A DNA stretch of 64,000 nucleotides from Mangrovibacterium marinum (lineage in GTDB: Bacteria; Bacteroidota; Bacteroidia; Bacteroidales; Prolixibacteraceae), in NCBI RefSeq assembly GCF_003046625.1, contig NZ_QAAD01000007.1, forward strand, positions 62,001-126,000, in the 5' to 3' direction. Below, one piece after another: positions 1 to 7,626 of this stretch (positions are counted from its first letter, which is position 1; every line of letters begins with the position of its first letter). A model generated the notes under the pieces. It saw only the letters and a list, made by a program, of their open reading frames with translations. It made no database searches and was not told where the DNA came from. Position numbers and translations under genes: made by a program.

Positions 1-1
1 T

Positions 2-331
2 ACCAACTCGGGCGTGAACCAGGGGAAACACTGGCGCGACGCAACGGGCTGGTTTAGTTATCAGTTGAACGATAAAGCTGGCGATGCCGGCAAACTGCGC
101 ATCATGTACTTTGGACTGGACAACGGCCGAAACTTCAGCATTCGCATCAACGGTGAAAAGTTGGCGGATGTGAGTCTGGATGGAAGTAAAGGTCTCGAAT
201 TCTTCACTGTTGATTACAACATTCCGCAGGAGATACTAGACAAGGCTGATGGAAAACTTCGGGTGAAGTTTGAAGCGGCGCCGGGATCTGTTGCCGGCGG
301 AATTTATGAAGTGCGACTGATGAAAAAATAA
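2..331 (+). CDS. GH127-type glycosidase, C-terminal fragment
   Basis: Only the last 109 codons are inside the window; the reading frame is open to the left edge, so the start lies outside. The fragment carries the pattern GKHWRDA..GWFSY, then a stretch with GRNF.I.INGEKLA, and ends with PGSVAGGIYEVRLM. I recognise this as the C-terminal beta-sandwich of secreted glycoside hydrolase family 127 (former DUF1680, beta-L-arabinofuranosidase-like) proteins of Bacteroidota. The catalytic barrel is not visible, so substrate cannot be judged. Family GH127 enzymes remove L-arabinofuranose from plant or glycoprotein glycans. A polysaccharide-utilisation locus may lie upstream (inference). No terminator is evident after the stop. 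Confidence 0.7.
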   Translation, partial: TNSGVNQGKHWRDATGWFSYQLNDKAGDAGKLRIMYFGLDNGRNFSIRINGEKLADVSLDGSKGLEFFTVDYNIPQEILDKADGKLRVKFEAAPGSVAGGIYEVRLMKK

Positions 332-355
332 TCTTAAATAGTTTGTTTTGAAATG

Positions 356-556
356 AAGAGGCTGTCTGAAAAGTCGATAAGAAGAAACTCAGACTTACAA
401 ATTGAAAGCTCTAGTTGATTTTACCCCTCCCAACCTCTCCGGCAGCTGCCGGATGGCTTAAAGTCCCCTTCAGGGGATTTAGGGGTCATGTAGCTTGAAC
501 GGACTTACAATTTGATAGCATTGAAAAAGCTCTTCAGACTTTTTAGACAGCCTCTT
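356..556. repeat. Small element bounded by 20-bp inverted repeats
   Basis: Positions 356-375 (AAGAGGCTGTCTGAAAAGTC) and 537-556 are inverted copies of each other with one mismatch in 20. Between them lie a palindromic CCGGCAGCTGCCGG core (about 442-455), a short CCCCTTCAGGGG hairpin, and two direct copies of an ACTTACAA(A/T)TTGA(A/T)AGC motif. No ORF is present. The design resembles a non-autonomous miniature transposable element or the fused ends of a lost insertion sequence. No target-site duplication was clear. The right arm runs into the promoter region of the following nitroreductase gene. Confidence 0.55.
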
Positions 557-565
557 TGTTTTTTG

Positions 566-573
566 TAGCTTTG
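566..573 (+). promoter_or_regulatory. -7 promoter box for nitroreductase gene
   Basis: TAGCTTTG matches the Bacteroidota -7 consensus TAnnTTTG and sits 22 bp before the ATG at 596. A T-rich -33 candidate (541-544) falls inside the right arm of the inverted-repeat element. Confidence 0.45.
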
Positions 574-595
574 AAGCAAACGAAAATAAGCAGCG

Positions 596-1198
596 ATGAC
601 AAACTTTAATACATTAGCAGCAGATCGATACACTACTAAAAAATACGATCCGACGAAAAAGCTTTCCGACGCGTTGGTGAATGAGTTGAAGGACATTTTA
701 CACCTCAGCCCTTCGTCGATCAACAGTCAACCCTGGCGTTTTACCTTTATCAGCGATCCCGAGCTGAAGAACGAGCTGTCGGCCTGTTCTTTTCATAACG
801 ACGAAAAAGTACGGGATGCCAGTCATATTGTGGTGTTTAGCGTGATTGATAATATTGAATTGTTTGAAAAGCAGATCTCCGACAACCTGCCCGAAGGTGC
901 GATTGCCTACTACAACAAGAATATTAAACCCGGAACGGAAGCTGAAATTAAGGCATGGATGGCACATCAGGTGTATTTGGCCTTGGGGTTTTTCTTAAGC
1001 GCCTGTGCTGCCAAACAGGTGGATTCAACGCCCATGGAGGGAATCGATACGGCAGCGTATGATCGTATTTTGAACATGAAAGATTACAAAACCCTGTTTG
1101 CCGTTGCGTTGGGCTATCGGCATGCGGACGATTCCAATCAACCTTCGGTGAAGGGGAAATCACGGATTGACCGGGATAAAATTATTTTTTCGCGATAA
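596..1198 (+). CDS. Nitroreductase family protein (NfsB-like)
   Basis: This 200-residue protein has the length and layout of the FMN-dependent nitroreductase fold. An N-terminal R-Y-x-x-K-K-Y-D-P segment (residues 11-19) and SPSSINSQPW (38-47) correspond to the FMN phosphate and ring contacts of NfsB/dihydropteridine reductase relatives. A terminal ALGYR block and basic tail (KGKSRIDRDK) complete the domain. Family members use NAD(P)H to reduce nitro compounds, quinones or pteridines in the cytoplasm; the physiological substrate is not evident. The gene is monocistronic, with a promoter box at 566 and a strong terminator directly after it. The ATG at 596 gives the full conserved N-terminus. 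Confidence 0.85.
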   Translation: MTNFNTLAADRYTTKKYDPTKKLSDALVNELKDILHLSPSSINSQPWRFTFISDPELKNELSACSFHNDEKVRDASHIVVFSVIDNIELFEKQISDNLPEGAIAYYNKNIKPGTEAEIKAWMAHQVYLALGFFLSACAAKQVDSTPMEGIDTAAYDRILNMKDYKTLFAVALGYRHADDSNQPSVKGKSRIDRDKIIFSR

Positions 1199-1200
1199 GA

Positions 1201-1232
1201 GAAAAGCCCGGCTGAAATGAGCCGGGCTTTTC
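1201..1232. terminator. Intrinsic terminator, bidirectional
   Basis: A perfect 13-bp stem GAAAAGCCCGGCT / AGCCGGGCTTTTC with a 6-nt loop. It has a T-run on both strands and lies between the convergent nitroreductase and DUF799 genes. Confidence 0.9.
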
Positions 1233-1250
1233 AATGAAAGGACTTTCGTG

Positions 1251-1925
1251 TTAATATTGATTTTTCAGAACCTGCTTGAATTCGGCAGGTTGAGCTTTCA
1301 ATTCCCCATCTTGTCCAAAGGTTGGACTATACTTGCCTGCAGGAATGTCTCCAATGGTGTACATGTTACAGTTGCGGGCAACAACAATCTCTTTAGTTAA
1401 TGAAGTTGCCAGCATGCTGCCAACCATATTGCCGAGTATTGTACCCGTATTGACAGACACATTCAAGGTAACATCTCCGGTACGATGGAAGAGAACTTCA
1501 TCGGTCTTTGTTGATTTGAGCAGGTACTCGATGTTTACGTTAATTTGGGATGCAATGGCTGTTTTTCGCCAATCGTGGATGATGGTAAACAGCACCGCAT
1601 CAGCACCAAAAAGTTCGCCAACGGGTTTCATCGAATTGTTGATGAACAGCTCTGCATCGTAGGCGCTTTCTTCTTTTAAAATGTCCATCGACAGCAAGGG
1701 GGGCATCACATAATAACCGTTTAGCGTGAATGGAACGGCCAGTGAGCTGTAAAATAATTCCTTGGCCTCAACTTTTGTGCTTCGGTTTATCGGCGGTAAA
1801 ACCAGGATTGCTATCGGTTTCTCCTCGTAAATATTACTGTACGCTTCCGATTTTGGTAACAGTTTGCTGTTGCCGCAGCTTGCAAAAACAACGGCAAGAA
1901 GTGCTAAGTATAGGATTTTTTTCAT
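1251..1925 (-). CDS. DUF799 (GNA1162-like) lipoprotein
   Basis: A 224-residue predicted lipoprotein: an 11-residue hydrophobic segment ends in the lipobox VFASC with the acylated Cys at residue 17. The core (PIAILVLPPINRS..VEAKELFYSSLAVPF..NGYYVMPP, then GADAVLFTIIHDW) is recognisable as DUF799, the family of neisserial surface lipoprotein GNA1162. Its TolB-like alpha/beta fold is related to the periplasmic part of CsgG. It is the last gene of a four-gene operon and overlaps the preceding DUF4810 gene by 4 bp (ATGA). CsgG, DUF4810 and DUF799 proteins commonly travel together, which suggests one envelope complex. The exact role is unknown to me. Confidence 0.82.
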   Translation of the reverse strand: MKKILYLALLAVVFASCGNSKLLPKSEAYSNIYEEKPIAILVLPPINRSTKVEAKELFYSSLAVPFTLNGYYVMPPLLSMDILKEESAYDAELFINNSMKPVGELFGADAVLFTIIHDWRKTAIASQINVNIEYLLKSTKTDEVLFHRTGDVTLNVSVNTGTILGNMVGSMLATSLTKEIVVARNCNMYTIGDIPAGKYSPTFGQDGELKAQPAEFKQVLKNQY

Positions 1926-2275
1926 TGTTCGATTCTTTTGATAATTCGGTCGATAAATGGTTTGGATTCAGGATAAAGTACAGTTTCTTTAATCAGGAGT
2001 TCTTTGCCCTTGGCGATATCTCCTTTTTTGATCAGGATATAACCATAGTCAGCACAAACGCCCGGAGGCGGTGTCTTGCGGGTTCCTGCCGGTTTTTCGA
2101 TTAATTTGTCATAAATTTTAGTGAGATCTTCAATGCTGCTTTCATCTGCATTCTTGGTATAAGCATATACAGCATTGTCATAGCCTTTCCAATTGTATAA
2201 AGGTTTTTGGGTTGTGCACGACGAAATAGTCAGCATCAGAATAAAGGCAGTTGAAAGGTACTTTAGTTTTTTCAT
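1922..2275 (-). CDS. DUF4810 lipoprotein
   Basis: A 117-residue lipoprotein with a signal peptide ending in TISSC (Cys20). The mature part begins TTQKPLYNWKGYDNAVY and contains EDLTKIYDKLI, KTPPPGVCADYGYILIKKGD and a C-terminal helical segment resembling a single TPR hairpin. The YxWgxY..Y and PPPGxxAdyGYLL..G motifs are the hallmark of DUF4810. Four-base overlaps link it to the genes on both sides (2272-2275 and 1922-1925), so translation of the set is probably coupled. Together with the CsgG-like and DUF799 proteins it is predicted to act at the periplasmic face of the outer membrane (inference from lipidation and partners). Confidence 0.82.
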   Translation of the reverse strand: MKKLKYLSTAFILMLTISSCTTQKPLYNWKGYDNAVYAYTKNADESSIEDLTKIYDKLIEKPAGTRKTPPPGVCADYGYILIKKGDIAKGKELLIKETVLYPESKPFIDRIIKRIEQ

Positions 2276-2601
2276 TGCAGTACGATTTTTTTAGTTTCTT
2301 GTAGTCCGATAAATATGTTTTCTTCGATCAGCGTGTTGACACCGGAAACCACTTTTATATCGTGTTTACCAGGTGTTATGCTGATTGGATGTGCTTTTCG
2401 GATTCGTTTTAGTTTGTATACCTTTTCCACAGGAAACGATTCCCCGTCAACAATAACGGAAACATCCGCGTAGCTTTGTCCATTGGTGACCACTACGATG
2501 AACGAGGCGTTGTCTTTACCGGCCGACATGGTGTTGTAAAGATGTGGGCCGCATGCTGTGAACGAAATGATTGCGAAAAAAAAGAATATTAGCTTTTTCA
2601 T
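2272..2601 (-). CDS. Small lipoprotein with PEGA-like domain
   Basis: A 109-residue lipoprotein with a phenylalanine-rich signal peptide ending in SFTAC (Cys17). The mature domain has the shape V.V.VDGESFPV..VYKLKRIRKAHPISITPGKHDIKVVSG, then an ENIFIGLQETKKIVL end. This is the pattern of a PEGA-type beta-sandwich, where a basic residue run is followed by PGxHxIxV and a final G.t..I.L strand. I do not recognise a named family. It sits 5 bp after the CsgG-like gene and overlaps the DUF4810 gene, so it is probably a fourth subunit of the same envelope assembly (inference). Confidence 0.6.
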   Translation of the reverse strand: MKKLIFFFFAIISFTACGPHLYNTMSAGKDNASFIVVVTNGQSYADVSVIVDGESFPVEKVYKLKRIRKAHPISITPGKHDIKVVSGVNTLIEENIFIGLQETKKIVLQ

Positions 2602-2606
2602 AGGGT

Positions 2607-3494
2607 TTATTTTTTCTCAACGATGTAATATTGATCTAGTTTAGCGGTGTCAATTTCACCTTCGGTTAAACTGGCAACGGAGACTTCATCCTGAGGAGTT
2701 GCTCCCATGGTCATGTCTACTTTTATCGAGGCTACAATTTTTCCGGGTAGTTCGATGTTTAATCCGGTTTGTGGGTTTTTCACCGTTTTTCCTCGTTGCA
2801 TCACCGCAAAAGTATCCCCTTCTTTGATTCCCTGGGACTGGCCCCCTGAAATGATGAAGCTGCCATCTTCTACGGTCAGAATGTAGGCCTTCCAGGGTTT
2901 ATCCATACAGCTGTTGATAATGTTTTCAACCAGTTTGGAAATGGCCGCCGAGATCGCCTTGTCGGATAAGGTGGCGTCAAAGTCGGCTGTTTTTCCCAGT
3001 CCCATAACACGGCGGTCTTCTGCGGTTGCCTCTCCTTTGGCTTCACCGCTGTAAATAATAATGCCGGTCGATACATCAACAAGGCGCAAGCTTACAGCTG
3101 CTTCAACAATTTGTTCCTTGCTGTTTGAGAACATTTTCTGAGTGCCGATCGTTTTGCGGCCGTATTCTGTAATCGAACCGATAATCAGGTAGTCAGCACC
3201 AATGTTTTGGGAAACGCCTCCACTCGTGTTTAGCTCTTCCACAATCTTGTCGTAGTCCTGACGTTCGATTAAGAGAAATTTTTCGGACGCAGCCAGCCGG
3301 GTCGATAGGATATCGCTGGCTTGTTTGCCCATCGGGTCGTTGTTTTTGTCATAAAAAACACTCTTGGCATATTGCGTTTCATTGGAGAAACGGCCAATTG
3401 CGACTTTCCTTTTTAATGCCATTTCATCCTGCGCAAAGCAATCAAAGCTGATCACCAGGGCGAAGAGCATTAACAGGGAGAAAATTTTTTTCAT
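2607..3494 (-). CDS. CsgG/HfaB-family outer-membrane assembly protein
   Basis: First gene of the envelope operon. It has 295 residues with a signal peptide (MKKIFSLLMLFALVISFDCFA, probably cut by signal peptidase I; Asp precedes the only Cys, so lipidation is unlikely). The N-terminal two thirds matches CsgG: VAIGRFSNET, ILSTRLAASEKFLLIERQDYDKIVEE, ADYLIIGSITEYGRK, then VEAAVSLRLVDVSTGIIIYSGEAKG. The last ~95 residues form an additional domain (GQSQGIKEGDTFAVMQRG.V..P.TG). CsgG itself forms the curli secretion pore; distant HfaB and LpoB relatives anchor or regulate envelope machines. No curli subunit gene is adjacent, so a curli role is not supported. Confidence 0.82.
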   Translation of the reverse strand: MKKIFSLLMLFALVISFDCFAQDEMALKRKVAIGRFSNETQYAKSVFYDKNNDPMGKQASDILSTRLAASEKFLLIERQDYDKIVEELNTSGGVSQNIGADYLIIGSITEYGRKTIGTQKMFSNSKEQIVEAAVSLRLVDVSTGIIIYSGEAKGEATAEDRRVMGLGKTADFDATLSDKAISAAISKLVENIINSCMDKPWKAYILTVEDGSFIISGGQSQGIKEGDTFAVMQRGKTVKNPQTGLNIELPGKIVASIKVDMTMGATPQDEVSVASLTEGEIDTAKLDQYYIVEKK

Positions 3495-3937
3495 AAAAAA
3501 TGGAATTTAGTTAATTAATGTGATGTGGTTTTACGGGGTTGTGTTGTTTTTGATACCAAATATCAGGAGGTAATCGTACTCCTCGCTATTGGGTGTGAAA
3601 GTTTAGTTGTTGTTTGTTTTTCGATTGATTTTATATCCCGAATATACGGGGTGTTTACGTTTATGCATTGCAAGATATAAATTATAAGTTTATGATATGT
3701 TTGAGTTTAGTGAAATTCATAATTCTTTTTATCTCCGGTAGTGTCGAGGCTGTTCGTGGGCTGTTCTGCCGGCTTTTTGTTCCTCTGTTCGGGTGAAAAT
3801 AAAGAACAGATCCCATAAGTCAGGCAGCCCGCATCCCCGCAAACTTCGGTTTTAGTTAAGTTTGTTGTATGTAAAGCAACGGCTGCTGTTTTCCGGGTTG
3901 TTAACCAGCAGCAGTGCCGAAAAGGACCTGTTGTACT
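3495..3937. other. Intergenic region, 443 bp
   Basis: This lies upstream of the minus-strand CsgG operon and downstream of the minus-strand stress-protein gene. It is AT-rich near 3640-3730. No perfect TAnnTTTG box was found on the minus strand. The short plus-strand ORF beginning at 3862 runs into the antisense of the stress-protein gene and looks spurious. Confidence 0.5.
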
Positions 3938-4756
3938 TTAGCCAACCGGAATGGAGAGCAGCGGAATATGGCTACCATAAGCCATCATCCGTGTTTTACT
4001 GCGATGAACCAGCGAACTCCAGAAACCATGGCGCGAGGGAACCATGATGAGTAAATCGGCCTTTGTTGTTTGGATTTCCTGTTTGATTGAAGCGACAACC
4101 TCGCTGGAGATGACATCTTTATACGAAATTTGAAGCTTCGAGAAATCGTTTTTCAACTTTTCCAGTTCGGCAAGCTTCTCATGTACAATCCGGTCAACTT
4201 GTTTGTGAACATGAAAAACTTCCACTTCGGCATTAATCTGGCTGGCCATTAGGCGGACTTGTTCAAGCGGCTTTTTCAATATTCCCCGATCCATATCGCA
4301 GGCATACAGAATTTTTTTGATGCCCTCGTACTTCGCGTTTAGCGGAACGGCTAAAATGGGTATTGTCAGCTTGTTGATAGCCGCTGTGGTGGTATTGCCC
4401 AGCAGATCCTGATCGACCGATTTGCCGGCCATTCCCATGACAACCAAAATGGCCTGGTACTCGTCGATGCAGTGCTGCAGTTCATCCAGAAAGATTCCCG
4501 ATGTGAAATAGGGGATCACTTCCACATCGCTTTTTAGCTGGAGCTGTTCTGCCTCCTGAATAAGCTTTTGCTTTTCGATATGCATCATGCTGTCGTACGA
4601 TAATACGGGCAAACGCGCATTTAACGCATGAACCGATATGTTTTTCAGCGAGAACAAAACCACTCGGTAGTTTCTGAGCCGTGCTAAAGGAAGCATATAA
4701 TCTGTTGCATTTCGGGCTTCCGGCGAAAAATCACTTGCTATAATAATTGTTTGCAT
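3938..4756 (-). CDS. Universal stress protein, tandem UspA domains
   Basis: A 272-residue protein made of two UspA-type halves. The first starts TIIIASDFSPEARNATDYMLPLA and ends TTAAINKLTIPILAVP. The second starts KKILYACDMDRGILKKPLEQVR and ends MAYGSHIPLLSIPVG. The canonical ATP-binding G-x2-G-x9-G-S/T pattern is eroded: GMAGKSVDQDLLGNTT remains in the first half, while the second half has no glycine motif. Tandem Usp proteins of Bacteroidota are cytoplasmic and associated with stress or growth arrest, but the specific role is unknown. I chose the second in-frame ATG (4756) because the conserved domain begins two residues later; an upstream ATG at 4783 would add nine residues. Confidence 0.82.
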   Translation of the reverse strand: MQTIIIASDFSPEARNATDYMLPLARLRNYRVVLFSLKNISVHALNARLPVLSYDSMMHIEKQKLIQEAEQLQLKSDVEVIPYFTSGIFLDELQHCIDEYQAILVVMGMAGKSVDQDLLGNTTTAAINKLTIPILAVPLNAKYEGIKKILYACDMDRGILKKPLEQVRLMASQINAEVEVFHVHKQVDRIVHEKLAELEKLKNDFSKLQISYKDVISSEVVASIKQEIQTTKADLLIMVPSRHGFWSSLVHRSKTRMMAYGSHIPLLSIPVG

Positions 4757-4968
4757 AGTACTGTTTTTTTTGAATCTGTTCACGAAAAATTCCTTTGATG
4801 TCGTTAAGTTAAAAAATAGGAAGATAAATAATGCTAATGTTGGATAGGTTTTAAAACAGCTGACATCGCCGCAGGCTTGGGTGAATATGAGTTTGATCAG
4901 GCTGTTGGTGCGGCAGATTTCGTATTTTAGCGCTTCTTTTGAAAAAATTAACAGAAAATAGAATGATC

Positions 4969-6339
4969 ATGAAAAAATGGCTCATGCTTGCCGGCCTGGC
5001 GCTGCCTTTTGCAGGCTTTGCTCAAAGCATCGACCAGCAACAGCTGGAAACAATCCGATCGACTTTTGTAAAGGACAATTACACGGTAGGAATGCAAAAC
5101 GCACTATCCTCGAATCCGGTTACCAAACTGGCCTGGAGTCGGGAAAATGAAGGAACAACGGACCACTATTTTACTTATCGCGTGAATGTGTCGGGCATCA
5201 CCGATCAGAAAAGCTCGGGACGTTGCTGGCTGTTTACCTCGCTGAATGTATTCCGCCCGATGGCAATGGAACATTTTAAGGTGGGCGAGTTCGAGTTTTC
5301 GCAGAACTACCTTTACTTCTGGGATTTGTTCGAGAAGGCGAACCTTTTTCTAAATAACATTGTGGCGACGGCCGATCGTGGTTTCGACGATGAAAAAGTG
5401 CGTTGGTACCTGAGCTCCCCTGTCGATGACGGTGGGCAATGGATCAACTTTGTGAACCTGGCCAACAAGTACGGTATGGTGCCCCGCGAGGCGATGGAAG
5501 AAACCTACTCGAGCGAAAATACAAGCTGGATGACCAAGCTGCTGAAACGCAAACTGCGTGAGCAGGCCCTGGAGTTGCGCGATATGAAGAATGAGGGGAA
5601 AAGTGCAAAGCAGATAGAAGCACGCAAGCTAGAAATGCTAAGCATCGTTTACCGCATGTTGGCATTGAACCTGGGCGAACCGCCGGTTGAGTTCGAGTAT
5701 CGTTACAAGGATAAAGACGGTAATCTGTCGGAGGCGAAAATGTATACGCCAAAGTCATTCATGAAGGAGGTGTTGGGCGATATTCAACTAAGCGATTATG
5801 TGATGCTGATGAACGACCCGACCCGCCCGTACTGGAAACACTACGAAGTGGAAAACTACCGCAATGTGCAGGAAGGTGAAAACTGGCATTATGTGAATTT
5901 GCCCAACGAGGTGATTAAACAATTTTGCATCGAATCGATTAAGAGCAACGAGGCCATGTACGCATCCTGCGATGTGGGCAAACAGCTGCGCCGTGATTTC
6001 GGCCTGTTGGATGTTGACAACTTCAACTACGAAGCGGTGTACGATGTGCCCTTTACCATGAATAAAGCACAACGGATTGAAACCAAAGATAGTGGTTCGA
6101 GCCACGGCATGGCGCTGGTTGCGGTAGAAGTAGACAAAGATGAGAAGCCTTTGAAATGGCAGTTCGAAAACAGCTGGGGTGCTAAAGCCGGCGAAAAAGG
6201 CTACCTCACCTTTACCGATCGCTGGTTCGATGAGTACATGTTCCGCATTGTGGTGAATAAAAAATACATCAGCTCCAAAGTGTTGGATATTTACGGCGAG
6301 AAAGCTGAGATGCTTCCGCCCTGGGATCCGATGTTCTAA
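4969..6339 (+). CDS. Secreted C1-family aminopeptidase (bleomycin hydrolase-like)
   Basis: A 456-residue papain-fold peptidase of the PepC/bleomycin hydrolase group with an N-terminal signal peptide (MKKWLMLAGLALPFAGFAQ). The catalytic triad is visible: Cys86 in SSGRCWLF, His379 in SSHGMALV and Asn401 in FENSWG. Family members are usually cytoplasmic hexameric aminopeptidases, but Bacteroidota encode exported versions such as this one. It would trim peptides in the periplasm or outside the cell. Two ATGs lie close together (4963 and 4969); the second gives a typical signal peptide. An upstream TTG is also in frame but adds polar residues before the signal. The gene stands alone on the plus strand. 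Confidence 0.9.
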   Translation: MKKWLMLAGLALPFAGFAQSIDQQQLETIRSTFVKDNYTVGMQNALSSNPVTKLAWSRENEGTTDHYFTYRVNVSGITDQKSSGRCWLFTSLNVFRPMAMEHFKVGEFEFSQNYLYFWDLFEKANLFLNNIVATADRGFDDEKVRWYLSSPVDDGGQWINFVNLANKYGMVPREAMEETYSSENTSWMTKLLKRKLREQALELRDMKNEGKSAKQIEARKLEMLSIVYRMLALNLGEPPVEFEYRYKDKDGNLSEAKMYTPKSFMKEVLGDIQLSDYVMLMNDPTRPYWKHYEVENYRNVQEGENWHYVNLPNEVIKQFCIESIKSNEAMYASCDVGKQLRRDFGLLDVDNFNYEAVYDVPFTMNKAQRIETKDSGSSHGMALVAVEVDKDEKPLKWQFENSWGAKAGEKGYLTFTDRWFDEYMFRIVVNKKYISSKVLDIYGEKAEMLPPWDPMF

Positions 6340-6396
6340 GCTGGTCAAAATTTAAAACAGGCAAAGCTGTTCCTCCGGGGGCGGCTTTTGCCATTT

Positions 6397-6786
6397 TTAG
6401 CACAATCCGATAAGCCTGGCAATCCACTGAATGAGCTTGTATGCCGGAGCACCAACCAAACAATCCGGACAACGGTTGAAAGTAAACAGGCAATCAACCA
6501 AATCGGTGAATAAATGAAACAGCAACCCGAGACCAATTAGGTTGAATGGCTTTCGGAAAAACAGTAAAACAAGGTAAGCTGCCATGGCATAATACGAGTG
6601 CAAAGGATGAAAACCAATGCTGCATCGGTTAGCCTGAAAGATGGGCGTGGCCAGCAAATGATCCAGATCGACCAGCATGGTCAAAAGGAAAATGAGATAC
6701 ACTCTTTTCCACTCCTTGCGAAAGAACAGCCAGGCAATGAACGCCGGAAATGCCAGGTGTAAAAAGTAGTGAATGAATGTCTGCAT
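6397..6786 (-). CDS. DUF6122 family membrane protein
   Basis: A 129-residue integral membrane protein with about four hydrophobic helices. The segments TFIHYFLHLAFPAFIAWLFF, LIFLLTMLVDLDHLLATPIF and NRCSIGFHPLHSYYAMAAY carry the conserved H, DLDHL and HPLHSY residues of DUF6122, resembling metal-dependent membrane hydrolases of the YdjM type. Its function is not known. I start it at the ATG giving MQTFIHYF; the upstream ATG would add 19 polar residues. It is divergent from the ArsC-like gene (117 bp between the starts). Confidence 0.72.
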   Translation of the reverse strand: MQTFIHYFLHLAFPAFIAWLFFRKEWKRVYLIFLLTMLVDLDHLLATPIFQANRCSIGFHPLHSYYAMAAYLVLLFFRKPFNLIGLGLLFHLFTDLVDCLFTFNRCPDCLVGAPAYKLIQWIARLIGLC

Positions 6787-6903
6787 AAAATATTGCTGGG
6801 ACTGAGCGTTCAAATTAGCTGGCAAGTTATCCAAATAATTCAATCTCTCGCCGAAACCTTTCTGCTGTTTTTTCTATCTTCCCGCCACCAAACAAAATTA
6901 ACA

Positions 6904-7266
6904 ATGCAACGAAAAGTCTATTTTCTGTCAACATGCGATACCTGTAAACGAATTATGAAAGAGGTTGGCGTGGACGACAGCTTCGAGCAACAAGATATTA
7001 AATTCCACCCGGTGACTGAGGAGCAAGTCGAAGCGTTTTACAAGCATACCGGTAGCTATGAAGAACTCATCAACAAACGCGCCCGCAAGTTGAAGGACGT
7101 GTTGGCCGAAAATCCGGTAAGCGAGGATGTTGATTATAAAAAGCTCTTGCTGATGGATTATACCTTTCTGAAGCGCCCTGTCTTTGAAATTGGCGGCAAG
7201 CTGTTCGTCGGTAATGCAAAGAAAACCGTTGAGGCAATTAAGGCGGCATTGTTGTTCGCAAAGTAA
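6904..7266 (+). CDS. ArsC/Spx-family thioredoxin-fold protein
   Basis: A 120-residue protein of the ArsC superfamily. It begins with the redox-type motif STCDTCKR (CxxC at residues 10-13) and continues with the helix-rich insertion (TGSYEELINKRARKLKD). It ends with the cis-Pro region LKRPVFEIGGKLFVGN, which in arsenate reductases carries the substrate-binding Arg. Relatives are annotated as arsenate reductase-like or Spx/MgsR-like. The CxxC looks more like a thiol reductase than a classical ArsC (single Cys). The ATG at 6904 fits; the longer ORF upstream is not conserved. Its final codons (LLFAK stop) lie inside the first unit of the tandem repeat that follows. Confidence 0.8.
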   Translation: MQRKVYFLSTCDTCKRIMKEVGVDDSFEQQDIKFHPVTEEQVEAFYKHTGSYEELINKRARKLKDVLAENPVSEDVDYKKLLLMDYTFLKRPVFEIGGKLFVGNAKKTVEAIKAALLFAK

Positions 7267-7472
7267 CTGTGGTTGTCCGCAAAGCAACTGCGGTCGTTCG
7301 CAGAGTAACTGTGGTTGTCCGCAAAGCAACTGCGGTCGTTCGCAGAGTAACTGCGGTTGTTCGCAAAGCAACTGCGGTCGTTCGAAGAGCAACTTCGGCT
7401 GTTCGCAGAGCAACTTCGGTCGTTCGCAGAGCAACTACGGTCGTTCGCAAAGCAACTTCGGTCGTTCGCTGG
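7254..7472. repeat. 21-bp tandem repeat, ten copies
   Basis: From 7254 to 7463 there are ten consecutive 21-bp units with consensus GTTCGCAAAGCAACTGCGGTC, followed by a partial unit to 7472. Units differ at a few positions only: GTTC/GTCC, AAAG/AGAG, G(C/T)AAC, and TGCGG/TTCGG/TACGG. The unit length is divisible by three, so several frames stay open. In the frame of the ArsC-like gene each unit encodes a heptad such as AKQLRSF, interrupted by TAA in units 1, 3 and 5. The array fills most of the convergent intergenic space before the dioxygenase gene. The remainder (7473-7626) shows no feature. Confidence 0.95.
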
Positions 7473-7626
7473 CCGGCTCATCGTCTTTCCTGGTCGGCAA
7501 TATTGTTTGAAGGATGTTTTTATTCAGAACGAAAACAGACAGCGTTCGGCTAGCTCGGCTGTAAGCAATCCCGCACAGCTTTCCTGCTCTTTAAAGATAT
7601 CCTGTAAGTTTTCTGCGCCTTATCCT

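Noticed and set aside
2607-3494. True curli secretion system
   Set aside because: Only a CsgG-fold protein is present; no CsgA, CsgB, CsgE or CsgF-like genes lie nearby.
7254-7472. CRISPR array
   Set aside because: Units are contiguous with no unique spacers, the period is 21 bp, and no cas genes are nearby.
7158-7553. Long ORFs in several frames across the 21-bp repeat
   Set aside because: A repeat unit divisible by three keeps frames open on both strands. The products are only repeats with no start context or homology.
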